Source of the DNA: Dillenia suffruticosa
Lineage: Eukaryota; Streptophyta; Magnoliopsida; Dilleniales; Dilleniaceae
Direction: 5' to 3'
NCBI GenBank assembly: GCA_033439265.1
Contig: JAVTVX010000010.1
Location: 2,356,001-2,420,000 of the forward strand
DNA: 64,000 nucleotides
Below the pieces are notes generated by a model. It was not told where the DNA came from, did no database searches, and saw only the letters and a list, made by a program, of their open reading frames with translations. Numbering within the stretch: the first letter of the stretch is position 1; each line of letters begins with the position of its first letter. The position numbers and the translations under genes were made by a program. Shown one piece after another: positions 47,765 to 60,448 of the stretch.

Positions 47765-47945
47765 ACGAACAATCAGTATAATGAGATAAGGTATTACATT
47801 ATTAATCAAGTTTTGCACAAAACTTGAAAATTATATAAATCATGTTGAAAGAGTCATTCGCTAAATAGAATCCGCATAAATGTTCAAATTAGATTATTCA
47901 GAGTACAATTTCAAATATCGATGATGAGAACCGGTAAAAGAAATG
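47765..47945 (+). repeat. SINE-like repeat copy
   Basis: It has the head CAACGAACAATCAGTATAAT followed by GAGATAAGGTATTACATTATT, a CATGTTGAAAGAGTC block and a tail GTTCAAATTAGATTATTCAG, ATCGATGATGAGAACCGG. The head matches the copy at 39498 closely. Confidence 0.5.
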
Positions 47946-49117
47946 TTGGCTTCACTGTGGCTTTGTTAGATATAAATTTAGGTTCAAGGATGTCCAGTTT
48001 TAAACCTCATGTCTCGCATGCAATAGCTTCTTCAAAATTAGAACACTTTGCTTGGTTTGCTGTTCACAATCCCTTATATGAATTATAAATTTTCTTTTCA
48101 GGAGAGGCCAGTCGTCTATGTCCATTTTGCCCAATGAAATTCAAAACAACCAGCAATATTCTCCTACATCGTAAGTTTTTCATGGATATTGCGATTGGAA
48201 CAAACCACCGTAAGGGAAATTATCATACATGAAATACCATGACCATAGAATAATAGTTTCGAATAAAAACTTTTACGTAAAATTCGTTTCTAAAAGAATA
48301 ATTTAATTATCATAATTCTTTTTTCAATCCTGTTATTTAGGATTCAAATCTCAATATAATAAAAAGAAATAAAAAAACCAATGAAACATGAATGAAATAT
48401 CAAACTTTATTAATCGTTTAAAATAAAAAATAATAAATGAAAATGAAACCATTGAGTAATGTGATAAAAGTTAAAATGAAAAAAAAAAAAAATTGTTTGA
48501 GAGAAAGATTTCTTGTGCGTCCTTCAACTACTCTTTTATGAACCTCTATCACCTAACTTTCCTTAATTGGTGCATGAAATCCTAGCCTTCATTATCCTAT
48601 GCGATCCCTAGCCGTCTTCCAACATGTCTCTCGTAGCAAATATTTCTCATATCTTCAGAGGCTCCTTTCCTTTCCTACTTACCAAGTGCTCTCCACTGCC
48701 TTCCTTGTTTACCATAAACCATTGACTTTTTTTTTTTTATTTTCTTTGTCACCAACAACTCAACTATTCCGGTTCAAACTGATTATTATAATTCTTTTCA
48801 TGAATTTTAGTTAAGGGTGATCATTAATTTTTTCGCAATTCAAGGATAACTACATTATTTCTCATAATTTGACAAATCAACCATCACGTTAATTCTAAAA
48901 TTTGGTACGAACATTGTCATTATAAAAATTTATATTTTAATATAATTATTTAGAAAAACAAGGTTATTAGTACCGGTCTTACTCAACAATTATGATTTCA
49001 ATATCAATTTAGTTATTGGATTATTACTTCCGATTAATTTGAATCTATGACTTTGCAACATGCCAACACACACACAAATATTGATGTTTTTGATTGATAA
49101 CAATTATCACTCATCCA

Positions 49118-49139
49118 GTTTTATTATTTATTATTATTA

Positions 49140-49213
<74 letters not shown>

Positions 49214-49214
49214 C
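49118..49214. repeat. (TTA)n microsatellite, about 97 bp
   Basis: About 30 ATT/TTA units with two early interruptions; the longest microsatellite in the window. The Leu/Tyr-rich open frame across it is an artefact. Confidence 0.97.
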
Positions 49215-49398
49215 ATCATTATTTTTTATAATTATATCATCAAAATCAACATATTAGAAATTATGATTATAAATTGTTTCAATCATTATCATTACCATTA
49301 TTATTATCGATGGAAACAAGCGGAAGCAAGACGTCAGCCAAGTGGAGATTTCGATGGAGGGTAAGCAACTAGAAGAATGAGATCAAAAGACAAAAAAG

Positions 49399-49689
49399 CA
49401 CGTGTCACGATGCCGATACCCCGGTACAAATTCCGGTCCCCAGCTAAGTCATCATCATACATATAAACTCTCTCTCTCTCTCTCTTTCCTCTCACTACGA
49501 GGCAAACCGTCTTACGTTGTGCATACTACGTTCGAGTTGGAGAGACAACCTAAACCACGAAACCACAGCCACGTCACAAGTTTTCACAACGTGTCACGCC
49601 ATTATCAGTTTTACTGCATTTATTAATGTCGTTGCCCAAATGAAGTACTATTATTAACTAAACTCTCTCTCTCCCGATAATAATATAAA
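49399..49689 (+). promoter_or_regulatory. Proximal promoter of the NF-YA gene: ABRE/G-box cluster and TATA box
   Basis: Three ACGT-core elements: GCACGTGTC (49398-49406, contains the G-box CACGTG), CCACGTCA (49569-49576) and ACGTGTC (49589-49595). They precede TATAAA at 49684-49689. ACGTGTC is the classic abscisic-acid response element core bound by ABF/AREB bZIPs. A CT repeat lies at about 49468-49485. The predicted start of transcription is near 49715. ABA or stress control is inference, consistent with known behaviour of several NF-YA genes. Confidence 0.5.
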
Positions 49690-49980
49690 CCCCAGCCCAA
49701 AAAACAATAAAAAAATAGAGAGAATTGACTTTGAATTCATTGAGACTCGAAAGGCTAAAGTGCCCCAACCCGATTTGTAAAGGTTTTTGTTGATCACACA
49801 AGCAAAGCAATCTCTTCTCCCTTCACTCTCAGTAAGCCTTCTCTCTTTCTTTCTTGCCGTTTCTTATCCTAAATTTTCACGTTTGATTGGTCTTCTTTAC
49901 ACTTCTCTTCAACCTCTCTGATTTATTCTTCTGTATATTTTTTTGGGGGGGGGGGAGTATAGGGTTTTGGAAATTTGGGT

Positions 49981-50116
49981 TTTTTTTTTTTTTTGTATTT
50001 TCTTAATATTTGGGCAATTCTTGAATTTTCTATTCACCAGTTAGGTTTAGCAAGTTGTGATTCTTGAAGGCTTTGTTGGGGCTTTGAATTTGTGCGATCT
50101 AAAACTGGTTAATTTT

Positions 50117-50155
<39 letters not shown>

Positions 50156-50268
50156 ATATTTGGCCAATTCTTGAAGTTTGTATTCATCAATCAGGTTTAG
50201 CAAGTTGTGATTCTTGATGGGTTTATTGGGGCTTTGAATTTGTGTGATCTAAACTTGGTTAATTTTGG
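49981..50268 (+). repeat. 150-bp tandem duplication in the NF-YA 5' UTR intron
   Basis: Two copies, each a T tract followed by a 113-bp segment: 50006-50118 and 50156-50268. Both share CAATTCTTGAA, AGGTTTAGCAAGTTGTGATT, GGGGCTTTGAATTTGTG and GGTTAATTTTGG. The second T tract is 36 T (50119-50154). The copies differ at only a few percent of positions, so the event is fairly recent. Confidence 0.92.
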
Positions 50269-50926
50269 ATTTTCTTTTCTTCATTCAATTAACTTCTACA
50301 ATGTTCTTTTTAATAAGGTAACTAATTGCTAATTGACTGCTCTTATAGTTCGCAAATTTTTAATAGAATTTATATTTCTTATGCTATCTTCGTATTGTCT
50401 GTGTGTTTGGTACATGTTTGGAGAATCGTGTGTGTAAATAATGATTTGTTAGACAAAAGACTAGAGAATCAAGTGGATTGTTAGCCGGAAAACAAATTTA
50501 GTTAGAAGGACAAGAGCCGGAAAGATGGTAACTTGTGTACTGGAATAAGATTGCAAAAAGAAAAGTATGTTTTGAGCTTTAATGAGGAAGCTTAACTCCA
50601 TGAAATATGCAATTATCTTTCTCATTACTCACAAGCAGTATGGATTTTCCTTCCATTGTTAATGTTTCTTATTCTTCATGTTTTATTGATCTTGACTTTA
50701 TGAAAGAATATGACTCCACATCATCTAAGTAAGAGGAAAAATCAGCAGCGCAAAGATCCACAATCTGTTTATGAGCACACAATGTAAACAAAGTTAATGC
50801 ATCTATTCTACTGGATTACAGAAATTTTGAAAGATGAGTTAAGAAGTCCCCCCCTCCCCAAAAAAAAAACAAGAAGCTGAACATGGATTCATGATTTTCT
50901 TGTCCTCTTTCAAGTAAGAAGGGCTT

Positions 50927-51050
50927 TAGCTATTAATTTCATAATCCTTGGCGCGTTGGTGGTATTTATAAGGACGTGGTGTATAGATTAGCTACTGATT
51001 TTACAATCCTTGGTGCATTGGTGGGATTTATAAGGACATGGTGTATAGAT
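50927..51050 (+). repeat. 62-bp tandem duplication upstream of the NF-YA start
   Basis: Adjacent copies at 50927-50988 and 50989-51050 share AATCCTTGG, GGTGG and ATTTATAAGGAC, and each ends GTGTATAGAT. They differ at about eight positions. They lie in the presumed 5' UTR intron about 270 bp before the coding start. Confidence 0.9.
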
Positions 51051-51322
51051 TCTTGTTATGTTTACCATTATCCTTAACATACGATACATTTTACTTCACA
51101 TGCACTTGTTATTTGAGACCCGCTTTTTCAAGTTCTTTTGAGGTGTCCTGATAGACCTTAGCTTCTTTCTGTAGAATTAGTGGTCAGCTCCTTGTTATTA
51201 TATACAGTCATATAATTCCTCTTTTGATAAGATTGGTGCAATCTGTTATGCTGACTAATTAAAATTAATATTGGATCAGTTGACCTTAGCCCGATGGAAG
51301 CTTTTTGAAGGAACTTGGAAAT

Positions 51323-54300
51323 ATGCAGCAAGACTCCAAAAATTCAAATAGACCGGAATTGACTCCACAGACAATTCCACTACCCACGGTTGGTGAACCT
51401 TGGTGGCGAACTAGTGCATATGGCTCAATATCACCTTCCGTGATAGGGAGAAATGCCCCCCATTTATCCTCCTTAGAACAATTCGATAGTGGAACTGGAT
51501 CCAAAGGTGGTCAATCTGAGTCTGATGCGGAGCTGAATGAAGCTGAGGACTCGGTTAAAGAATCACATGATACTGCATCCCCTCAATCAGGTACTTTTAT
51601 GCCGTGTTCTCTTTAGATGCTATTCTAGAGACATTTTTGGTCGTCGAAGCGGTCCCTGCAGTCTTCAGTTACATTAGTTTTAGTGCCATTGGGATTAGTT
51701 TGCTGCCCAACATTCACTTTTATATTAATGGTTGGGGCAAAAGTGTCTCTACACATAGACAAAGACAGATGCAAGACACCTTTTCACTCTAAATCACATT
51801 TCATGTTTTTCTACATTGAAATCAACTATCCTTGCTAGTCAGGTTTGATGGCACCAGGATAACTCCCTTAGCAATGATTGAACACCAAGGAGTAGCAAGA
51901 GAAACAACCATATTCTACAGTATCATGGTTGTTCACTTTTTTAATCTTTTTCTTAACATTTCAATATTGAACTTTTACATCTTTTCTACTTTGTTGATGG
52001 ACTATTTCAAGGTTGTTTTTGACTATCCCTGTGTTAATGTTTTATTCTAGGATATAAAGAATCATGGTTGTTAATATGTGAAGTGCTTAAGATAAAGTGA
52101 CGTTTTGATTGTAGCTGTATACCTTCAATATTATATTGTGTCGATAAATAACAAATGCCTGTCTTTGGGGAAAATTTGGAAAAAAAAAAAGATGGACACT
52201 TTCCTCTTTATAGTTTTCAAGGATACGTCCAAGATTAGTCAGAAAGGTGGGGGGTAATTTTGAAACTGAAAAGGGGGAAATTTTGCCACTTTCCTTTTAT
52301 AGTTGTTATTATAGATTGTAGTATAAGAGTGTATGCATATGGCTTGTGAGGATAAGGAGCAACAAACAAGGCAACAGGAAAAAGAACTATTTGATTGCAA
52401 TTGGATTTTTTGCAACAATAAGAATGAAGTACTACAAAAACACATAATTATGGTAATTAGTAGATTCTTTCTGCAACAACCTTACTTGAACCGGATCTAT
52501 TCTATGGGTTTGTATTTCCGTATCCTTGATTACAAAGGAGACAGGAACCAAAGCCTGGTTGATGAATTAGGACTACAAGATCAGGGTATGGATGAAGGCC
52601 CTGGGGGTAGTGCAAGGAACAAACAAATGATGTGAAGAGCCATTTTGCATGATGCTTAATTGAGAGTGCTAAAATGCATAATCCCTTTATACCTCATGGA
52701 AACTATTTCCTAGCTTGCTTTGGGCAATATAAGGATTATTGTCTCTCTGTGAACTGTGACAATGCGCATATCAGGGTAGTATCACTAACAACTGGGAACC
52801 AAGAGGTCACTGATTTGACTGGGTAGAATGCTGGCCTTATGTGTTCGCTGAATATTTCAGCACGTGCTAGGTTGTGGAAGCAAAGCAGTTGAATTGTCTG
52901 ATTCAAGCCTTCTCCTTTTTCTCTTTTTGGGACTGTAACTAATATTTATTATACAACTCAAAATCTTCTCTCACCATCAACATTTGTTTAGAACCAGGTA
53001 GCTCCTGAGATATATACGATTAATGAAAATGATATTCCTGAAAAGTATTGTTCTTTGTTCCATCCATTTTCTATCCGAAACAGAAATAATCTTTGTATCA
53101 TCCAACATCTGACCATTGCACATCTTATTATAGGGATCACATCTGTACCGTAACAATACTTCATCTCAGTCAAGTATCTTGCATCAGAATCTTGCCTTCA
53201 GTATTCCTGCAGACATATAAGTGCCGATGTGTAAACTCGCAATTGCATTAGTTGTGCCAAGTAATAGAGTAGTAAGTACAGTATTGTTCCCACAAGGATT
53301 GTTGTCTAACTACCAGTTTATCTAGCTCCTTGTAATATTTACCTAGCAAATTTTGGGCAGAGAAATGAAGCTAATAGTAATCAGTATACTAATTCTAAAA
53401 CTAAGAAGATTGAATTCAATGAAAGTAACCACCGGGACTTCCAATTGTATTGACTCTCTATTTCTTGTCAACTAGGATTTCTGATGCACCTTAACCCACT
53501 TTCTCAAGCATCACTAAGTTGATTTCCATGCAACAATTTATCTATGTCTAGATTAAATTTAATTTCAAGGAAATATTAGATCCCTTCTATGAATCACAAC
53601 AGAACATGAACTGCCCATGCATTCAATGAATGTTATTTAACCCTAGAACTCATTCATTGACTCCTGTCTGGAGTTGTTTATGAATCAAAAATCATCTATT
53701 TGGTGATCAAGCAAATAAAAGCAATAAACAGAGTTAATTCAACAATAACAATGAGATCAGCAAGAGTCAATAGCATTAATCATTCAAATCATCCTAGCAA
53801 ATACAAGAGGAGTCCTAGTGAAGAGGTATTTAACTGCTCATGGCTAAATCTCCACAAATAATAAAAATGAAAGAAAATGTGAGAGAGAAGGGGAAGAGAA
53901 AGCTGTCCCTGGGTTCTTCTCCTCTATTCACCTCCATCAGTTCGCGTTTCAAGATGTAGAAGATGCTCTATTTGGCCTCGCATGTCCAATTTATAATCCT
54001 TGGAGAAAAGCTAGGTTAAAACAATGCAAAATCCCCTTTTTGCCCATCCAAAACAGGCATTAGAATTTTTGTCCAAAGTGTGTGCTCCGAGAGAGACAGG
54101 TGCAGTCAACTTTGAGCTTGATTCTCACCATCTTCCCCATGGGATTTGGCGAAACCCAAAACATAAAGATCTCTGTCTTATCTTTGCATAGCAACTTGAA
54201 TTAGGTCAATCAGAGTTCTGTAGCCCAAGTTACTAATTTTCTACCGAAACTCTGGAACTTCCTGCCAGACTTGCGACTCAACTTTGATTGCATTTTACTT

Positions 54301-57300
54301 CTTCTTGCTGGTTGAATTTGATGAAGTCATCAACAGGAAAGTTATAGTCTGCATTTCATACTTTCGTGGCCATCGGAATCACATCAATCCGATGAGCATA
54401 AATTGAGTTACAAAATTTTCGAAGTTGATAGGTTCAAACAAGTCTCAACAGCCCTTTTGCATTCTTCAATTTTTGCTCCTATTGATCTTGTTGACTTCAT
54501 CCTCGAGACAAAATATAAACATACTAAGCTAAAATGTCTCAAGAATAATTACAAAATAAGTTAAAAAGCTGAGTGAGAAAGGGTAGAAAACATATAGAAA
54601 TCACATGCATCAGTGACCTTGGGGAATTCGAGATGCATTTCCGATTATAGCAAATCACCTATAGAAGCATCTCACAATTTTCCTATCAGCCTTGATTGCT
54701 GCTCTTTTCCTGGTTATCAAAAGAAAATTAGTGAGAAGAGAGAGAAAAGGAAAGGATGAACTAGATGATATTCAATCTTTCTAAAGCAAAGAAAAGCTGG
54801 AACTGTCCTTCCATAAGAAAAGCTAGAAAATAGAAGTAACATTCATTAACATGAAGCCTCCTTCTCACTGGGATGCAGGACAGCATTGAATGTGATATCT
54901 TTTAAAAGAATGAAAGAAAATATCCCTTTTTAAGCTTGAACCCATCATGAAACAACCCTAATAAACATTCATCAAAAAAATCATCCCCGCCAACACATAC
55001 CCTCTTGCCCACAAGAGGTGCAGGGGGAAAAAGAAATTCTTTTTCCTTGCTAATGTAGCCAAATTCTGTAGTTATTTCTAAACTCTCTCTTCATGGGACC
55101 TTCATTCTTATTTCTAGTCCAGTTGGGCTGCAAGAGTTTAGCACAAGCAATCAATGTGATTTTGAGATCCCTGATTCTTCGGTCCTGCCCTTCCCTCATG
55201 ATTGCATCATGAACCTTAGGGACTGGCAGTTTATTGCTTCAATAGTACTGTACATTATTCAGCAATCCCCTCCCTTTCCATACCGCTTTTTCCTGAATAG
55301 ACAATTCTTTTTAGGATATTAATAAACTTTCAGGGAAAAAAAAGGGAAGGGGAAAAAGGGAAGGGGCTGGGAAAAGGTTTCATTTTTCCATTTTTTTAAC
55401 CAACCTTCTGTGATATGAGATCCACCTGCTTATGATTCTTCAGACAATAGAACTGGCCAACAGCACAATATTGTCATTAGTGATTTCAATGTATTGGTTA
55501 GGTTCATGAATTGGGAATCTAAACTCCTTAAATTCCTATCATTGTTGACTTGTACCATCTTTTAGCTCATTTCATCAAACCCAATGCTCAATATTTGTGA
55601 TGTTTCCAGGACAAAGGTTTGTATGTTTTAGGATCCTATCATCCTCCAGCAATGATCTACTTATGCAGAACTGTTGCTTTTATATCGTCAACTACTGCAA
55701 TGACCGAGGATTGATATGTTCTAGGCATTTCTGCAGGGTTATTTTGTTGACTTCCTATGTCTATGGTTATAGAACATACTTTCGAATTTAAATACCCAAA
55801 TACTAGTTAAAAATACTACTGGTAAACTATAAATTCATAAAATCTTGGAACTGCTAGTGGAATAAGCCTTGAGCTCAATCAGCTGCATGAAGGGGGAAAT
55901 CCCTTGAAAATTATTGGATTTTGTTAAGTGTATTTTTTTGGACCTAAATGGTCATGGATTAGACCCGTATATTTATGAAAATATTGTTTATCATGATTGT
56001 GCTGTTAGCAAATTTCAAATATATAGCAAACACTAGACCACCTTTTTTCTTTTTGGGCTTGACAACTTTATATTATGGTAATCTGTGATAATTCAGATGG
56101 ACTAAAATACAGGCACAGCCTTTTTAACATTACATTTTATGGGAGAAAAAATTAGTGAAGCCTTTTATGACTCCTGGGTGTTGTGTTGTTGCCAAACTTA
56201 TTCTTTTTTCTTACTTGGTATAAAGATTTATTATGACAATACTGAAATTCTTGGCTTCATGTCAGATGGAAGGTTTGTCCAAGAAAACACAAGTTTGCAG
56301 CATGTTACATCTGCTATGCACCCAGGGACTGATGCAAGCTTTCCACAGCGTCCCCAGCCCGAACTTGTTGGTCATTCAATCGTAAGTGCTGTTGATTTTA
56401 ATTCAACTTCCACCATTGGGACTCCATAATCATATAGAATCCAAAGTTCCATGCCTTGTAAAGAAAGGCTTATTTGTTCTTTTTTCATCTGTTTGCAGGC
56501 TTGTGCCTCTAATGCTTATCCAAATCCATATTACAAGGGATTGATGACTGGTTACGGACCTCAGCCTCTGGTATTTAGCTGTTATTTCTTATTCATCAAT
56601 GCCCAACGAATAATTTCTATTTACTTCTTGTTTAGTTTAGCGATTCTGATTTCATAGATCATTGCCTTACTTTTGTTATAGGATAATTCAAATATGAAGA
56701 TTGGTAAATTTGGGAGCTTGTGTTAGTTTGGCTCCTTTCTCTTTGTACAGCTCTTGATGGAAACCTCATATGAAGTTCCATGTTGTGCTTGCATCTTCTT
56801 AGAAGTTTTATCTTTATAAGAGAAGGACAGAGAATGTACAAAAATGAGGATAAAATGCCCTCCCAAGGTAGTTTCGTAGGGGAAAAGCAGAGGGGAAAGG
56901 TTAGAGGGGGAAGGGTTGCCTCAATCATGCTCTTCCATTCGCTAGTATCACTATTAAGTGATTGCTAACTTTTAACCTCAATTGTTATAACTAAAGTATT
57001 GGTATTGTTTTCTATTCAAGTATTTTGTTTTCATGTTTTTATATTATTTTTATGTGATATAAGAATTCAAAAATGTTTTAAAAATTAAAAAATAAGATTT
57101 TTTAAATTTTGTTGGAAGAAAAATGAAGAAACAATCAAAAAAGAAAAAAAAAATGAGAACCTCAAATTTATTTGAAAATAATGACTTAACTATTAAAAAA
57201 TTGATATACTTCTTTAAAAATAAAAAATTGTAATAAAATTAGTTTAGCTTTCATAAAAGTATAAATATAGAAGTATAATACTTTTGAAAAAATTATTCAT

Positions 57301-60300
57301 GGTCTTTTTTATCGTCTCTTCTTCTCTAACCTAGTCACCCCAATCTCCATCATTGCATTTTGAAAAAGAAAAGGTTTGTATAGATTATGGAATGAGAATA
57401 CTCTCTACATTAGCAAAATGCATCAAATTAAGGAACATAGATGTTTCATCAAACTCCCCATCTACAATACCTTCATAAACTTAAAGATCTAAAAAATTTC
57501 AACCCACACCACAATGGTGTTGTAGAGATTTGAAATCTAACAAAGTATTCAAATTTTCATGATCTTTGAACCTGAAGTTTTCAACTCAATTTATGTAATT
57601 TTTAGCCCCACCTATCAATTGATATTCTAAATCAAATGCGGGGGAGTTGGGGGGGGGGAGAGAGGGAGGGAGGGAGGGAGACTTCTCGCAATGGATGAAC
57701 TCAACATAGGGAGAGAGAATGGAAAACAGAGCGGCTTGGCAAGAGGGGCTATTGTTTATCGTGGATCAAAGATGGGCATTCTTTTACTTGCTTTATGGCT
57801 ATGCTAACACCTAGTCTATAACATATGGATTCAGATATTTTATTATGAACATGGATAAGAGGGTTAAAAGGTTACCCGGTCTAAAATGTACCCCTTTCAC
57901 CTCATACCATGCAATTCCTGGAAGAAGAAACCTGAAAAGAAAGAGGAGGAACTCCAAACAAAACATGGCTATAAAGGCTAAGCTCTCCACACTTTTTTGA
58001 TATGCTGTAATGACACTTCAATGATTGAATTGTAGAACACCACAAAAAGTTGGGAATAGAACCTTTTTCATAGAGATCTGGAGCTCCTGATCTTTGATAG
58101 TTCTTGACTGTGGAGAATATGTGTCTCAGTGATTATCCATTGAGAGTGGACAGGTCTTATATGCTGACCTTGTAGCCAATGAAAAGGTAGTTGATGGCTA
58201 CAAGAAAAAATAAAAAGCAGGCAGCTATCTTAAATCTCAGTTTTGAGAAGCTCATGATCAGATGTATTTATATATGTGCTGCAGAGAGAAAGGCCTCTGA
58301 GGTTTTCTTTTCCCTTTTTTTGAGGGGGTGTGTTTGGTGTTTGGGCTAACTCATGTTATCGCGTCTATCTGGTATTTTCTTGTATGTCCTTTTCAGGGTC
58401 ATGACTCAGTTATGGTATGCTCTAGGATAGAGATGATGATGTTGGATTTTTGTAGTTTGGTGTTGGGATTGTCAGAAGGGATCATTTGATTACTTGGAGA
58501 CGGAGACTTGATCAAGGGTGTCCAAGTCTTGGGAATGTGGTCCAGATCTTGCTCTAAAGGGGGTGATGCTAAGGAAAATAGTGAAGTCGCTTATGCTGTA
58601 TGCAAGTCTTTGGAAATTCATTTTCAATGTTTACTGTTTGGCAAAATTACATGCTCAATACCTTAACTATCACTTCATGCACAAATAAGTACCTAAACCA
58701 TGAAATGCTAAATGGGGCTACTTAAAACTTTAAAAGTGCACATCTGTATACCTGCTATCATACTCCATCCGATCATTTAACTGAAACATCCTGTACGGCA
58801 TGGTAAATGCACACATGGATGAGGGGCCTATCTTCTGTGGTTTAGGTACTGCAACAATTGTAATGACAATATGACGAGATTAATTTTCTAAACCATAACT
58901 AAAACATCCTGTATGGAAATGCTTCTGTGGTTTTATTCTAGGCTTACTTGTCACTAATAAATTGAATCAGAAAATTAAATAAGCTTTGTTAAAAAAAAAG
59001 AGAGAAACAAAACGATAAATGGATAATGATATAAAATTAACAAAGGGCAAAAAATAAAAAAATAAAAAATTCTGGTGCCAAACTTTTGCTTGTAAGTGTT
59101 ATTTGCCACTGTTCTGGTGACTTTAGCTCTCTTCTTCTCTGATGCTTTCTTGTCAGCTTCCTCTCAAACTCTCTTTGCTCTTAATTAAATGATTGTGAGC
59201 ACCGATATGAGCTTTTAACCGAGCACCACGAATAATTGCCATGATTGTCAACATAGACCACGAAGATGTGCCTTCTCCACCATCATGAATGACTAAGAGA
59301 AAAAACCTGTGACTCTCTAAAATCACGATTAAATCTTCTAACCTTAAATCAACAACCTCCACTTCTGCCATCCAAAATCTCTCTCTCTCTCTCATATGCT
59401 TGGCAATCCAACAGGAAGCCCTAATAATTCTAATAATTTCCTAAAATGAAAAATTGAATATAATTTTCCTAAAAATGAGTTGTAGATTGGCATAAAAAAA
59501 TTTGTTTGCATGACTCAAACAATTCATGTGGAGGGGGGGAGAGAGAGAGAGGGAAAAGGATTAATGTTTGAGTAGAGAAGTGGCTTGTCAGGTGCCACAA
59601 AGAGGAGAGTACAGAATTGCTAGAGAGAGAGAGAGAGAGAGAGAAGTGGGTTTCCCTCTTTCTTCTCCTCCTCCTAAATGCAGAGTTTGAGGCCTGTGGT
59701 CATAGAATAAATTTCAAATTCTTTGAAGAAAATGATAATATTTTCATTCTAACAGATTTGACAGGAATGGTAAAATCTTCAAAGACTCTTTACCACAAAC
59801 TCGTCTTGTTTGCCATATAATTGTGTTCATGCTTCCCCGTGGGAAACAGCATTTGTTTGTTCGTTTGTTATTCTTTAAGAGGATGCTGTCTATATGCATA
59901 GGGATTGGATTGCTATTCTCCTGTAATTTACAATCCCTGTCCTTTCTATTTCCTTTCATTCCCCCCCCCCCCAAAAAAGAAAGAAAAAAAAATGTTGTTC
60001 CAGGAGTTTTCATAAATGAATTAAAAAAAGCAGAAATAGGACTCTTTCTGGCATGGCCAGTGAAGCAGGCATGAGACATGAGATGTGTGATTATAGTAAG
60101 ATTGGCTTTTAAGAATGAAATATTGCCTCAAAAGTGTTCTTCTAAATCCTTTTAACTAAGAAAGAAAAGGCTATGATTCTTGCTACCTTGTACCTCCAGA
60201 TTGTTGAGTATGAAAACTAGATTTAGGACTTTTATTGGTATTCTTTTCAGAATTCGGAATTAACAAGATGTTGAAATGGTCAGGTTCATCCTCATTTACT

Positions 60301-60448
60301 TGGAATACGGCATGCTAGAATGCCTTTGCCTTTTGAAGTGGCACAGGAGCCTGTTTATGTGAATGCTAAGCAGTACCATGGGATACTTAGGCGAAGACAG
60401 TCACGAGCAAAAGCTGAGCTTGAGAAGAAGTTGATAAGAGTTAGAAAG
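51323..60448 (+). CDS. NF-YA (CBF-B/HAP2) transcription factor subunit, 3' end outside the window
   Basis: Four coding exons, 51323-51590, 56266-56381, 56499-56570 and 60284-60448, join in frame with GT/AG borders to give 207 residues so far. Exon 1 has the [11 protein letters not shown] motif and an acidic Ser-rich stretch; exon 2 ends ELVGHSI; exon 3 has [12 protein letters not shown]; exon 4 has [15 protein letters not shown]. Residues 174-207 form the NF-YB/NF-YC-binding helix [18 protein letters not shown] followed by [13 protein letters not shown] joins the NF-YB/NF-YC histone-fold dimer in the nucleus and binds CCAAT. The DNA-binding part of the domain (RHxxAxRRxRxxGGRF type) is not found in the 3.5 kb after exon 4, so the last exon is presumed to lie beyond 64000. 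A 5' UTR exon probably ends at 49831 (GTAAGCC donor). A four-codon upstream ORF (51294-51308) precedes the start. Confidence 0.93.
51591..56265 (+). other. NF-YA intron 1 of the coding part (4.7 kb)
   Basis: Bounded by GTACTT at 51591 and TGTCAG at 56265. It contains a GC-richer repeat-like block (53205-54620, listed separately). The open frame at 52333-52635 has no recognisable domain. Nothing else is recognised. Confidence 0.7.
53205..54620. repeat. Non-coding transposon-like block inside the NF-YA intron
   Basis: A 1.4-kb stretch with few homopolymers and higher GC than its surroundings. The phrase AGTACAGTATTGTTCCCACA near 53277 and the block ending near ATCACATGCATCAGTGACC resemble non-coding (LTR or leader) parts of plant LTR retrotransposons. 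No protein domain, primer site or clear target duplication was found, so the boundaries are approximate. Confidence 0.3.
56571..60283 (+). other. NF-YA intron between exons 3 and 4 (3.7 kb)
   Basis: Donor GTATTT at 56571, acceptor GGTCAG ending at 60283. It holds a GGGA-rich tract near 57650-57681, a GA microsatellite near 59619-59644, and a stretch at about 58600-58960 with phrases typical of short non-autonomous plant elements (for example TACCTAAACCATGAAATG). No coding gene was recognised. An alternative acceptor (TTCAG at 60246-60250) would add 33 in-frame bases of weak similarity. Confidence 0.6.

Larger units (their letters stand above)
36083..49380. other. 13 kb gene-poor AT-rich region
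   Basis: No protein-coding gene recognised on either strand. It contains a dispersed family of SINE-like repeats, a local 84-bp tandem duplication (38077-38240) and several microsatellites, listed separately. Islands of higher complexity that stand out from the AT-rich background lie near 38300-38490, 39950-40150, 41330-41480 and 43430-43740. I recognise no domain, tRNA or known microRNA in them. Confidence 0.5.

Noticed and set aside
49060..49257. Open frame with long Leu/Tyr run
   Set aside because: Translation of the TTA microsatellite.
52333..52635. 100-codon frame inside the NF-YA intron as an extra exon
   Set aside because: The known NF-YA exon order joins perfectly without it, and the sequence has no NF-YA-like motif.
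59153..59395. 80-codon minus-strand frame in the NF-YA intron
   Set aside because: Starts in a GA microsatellite and shows no domain in any of the three frames.
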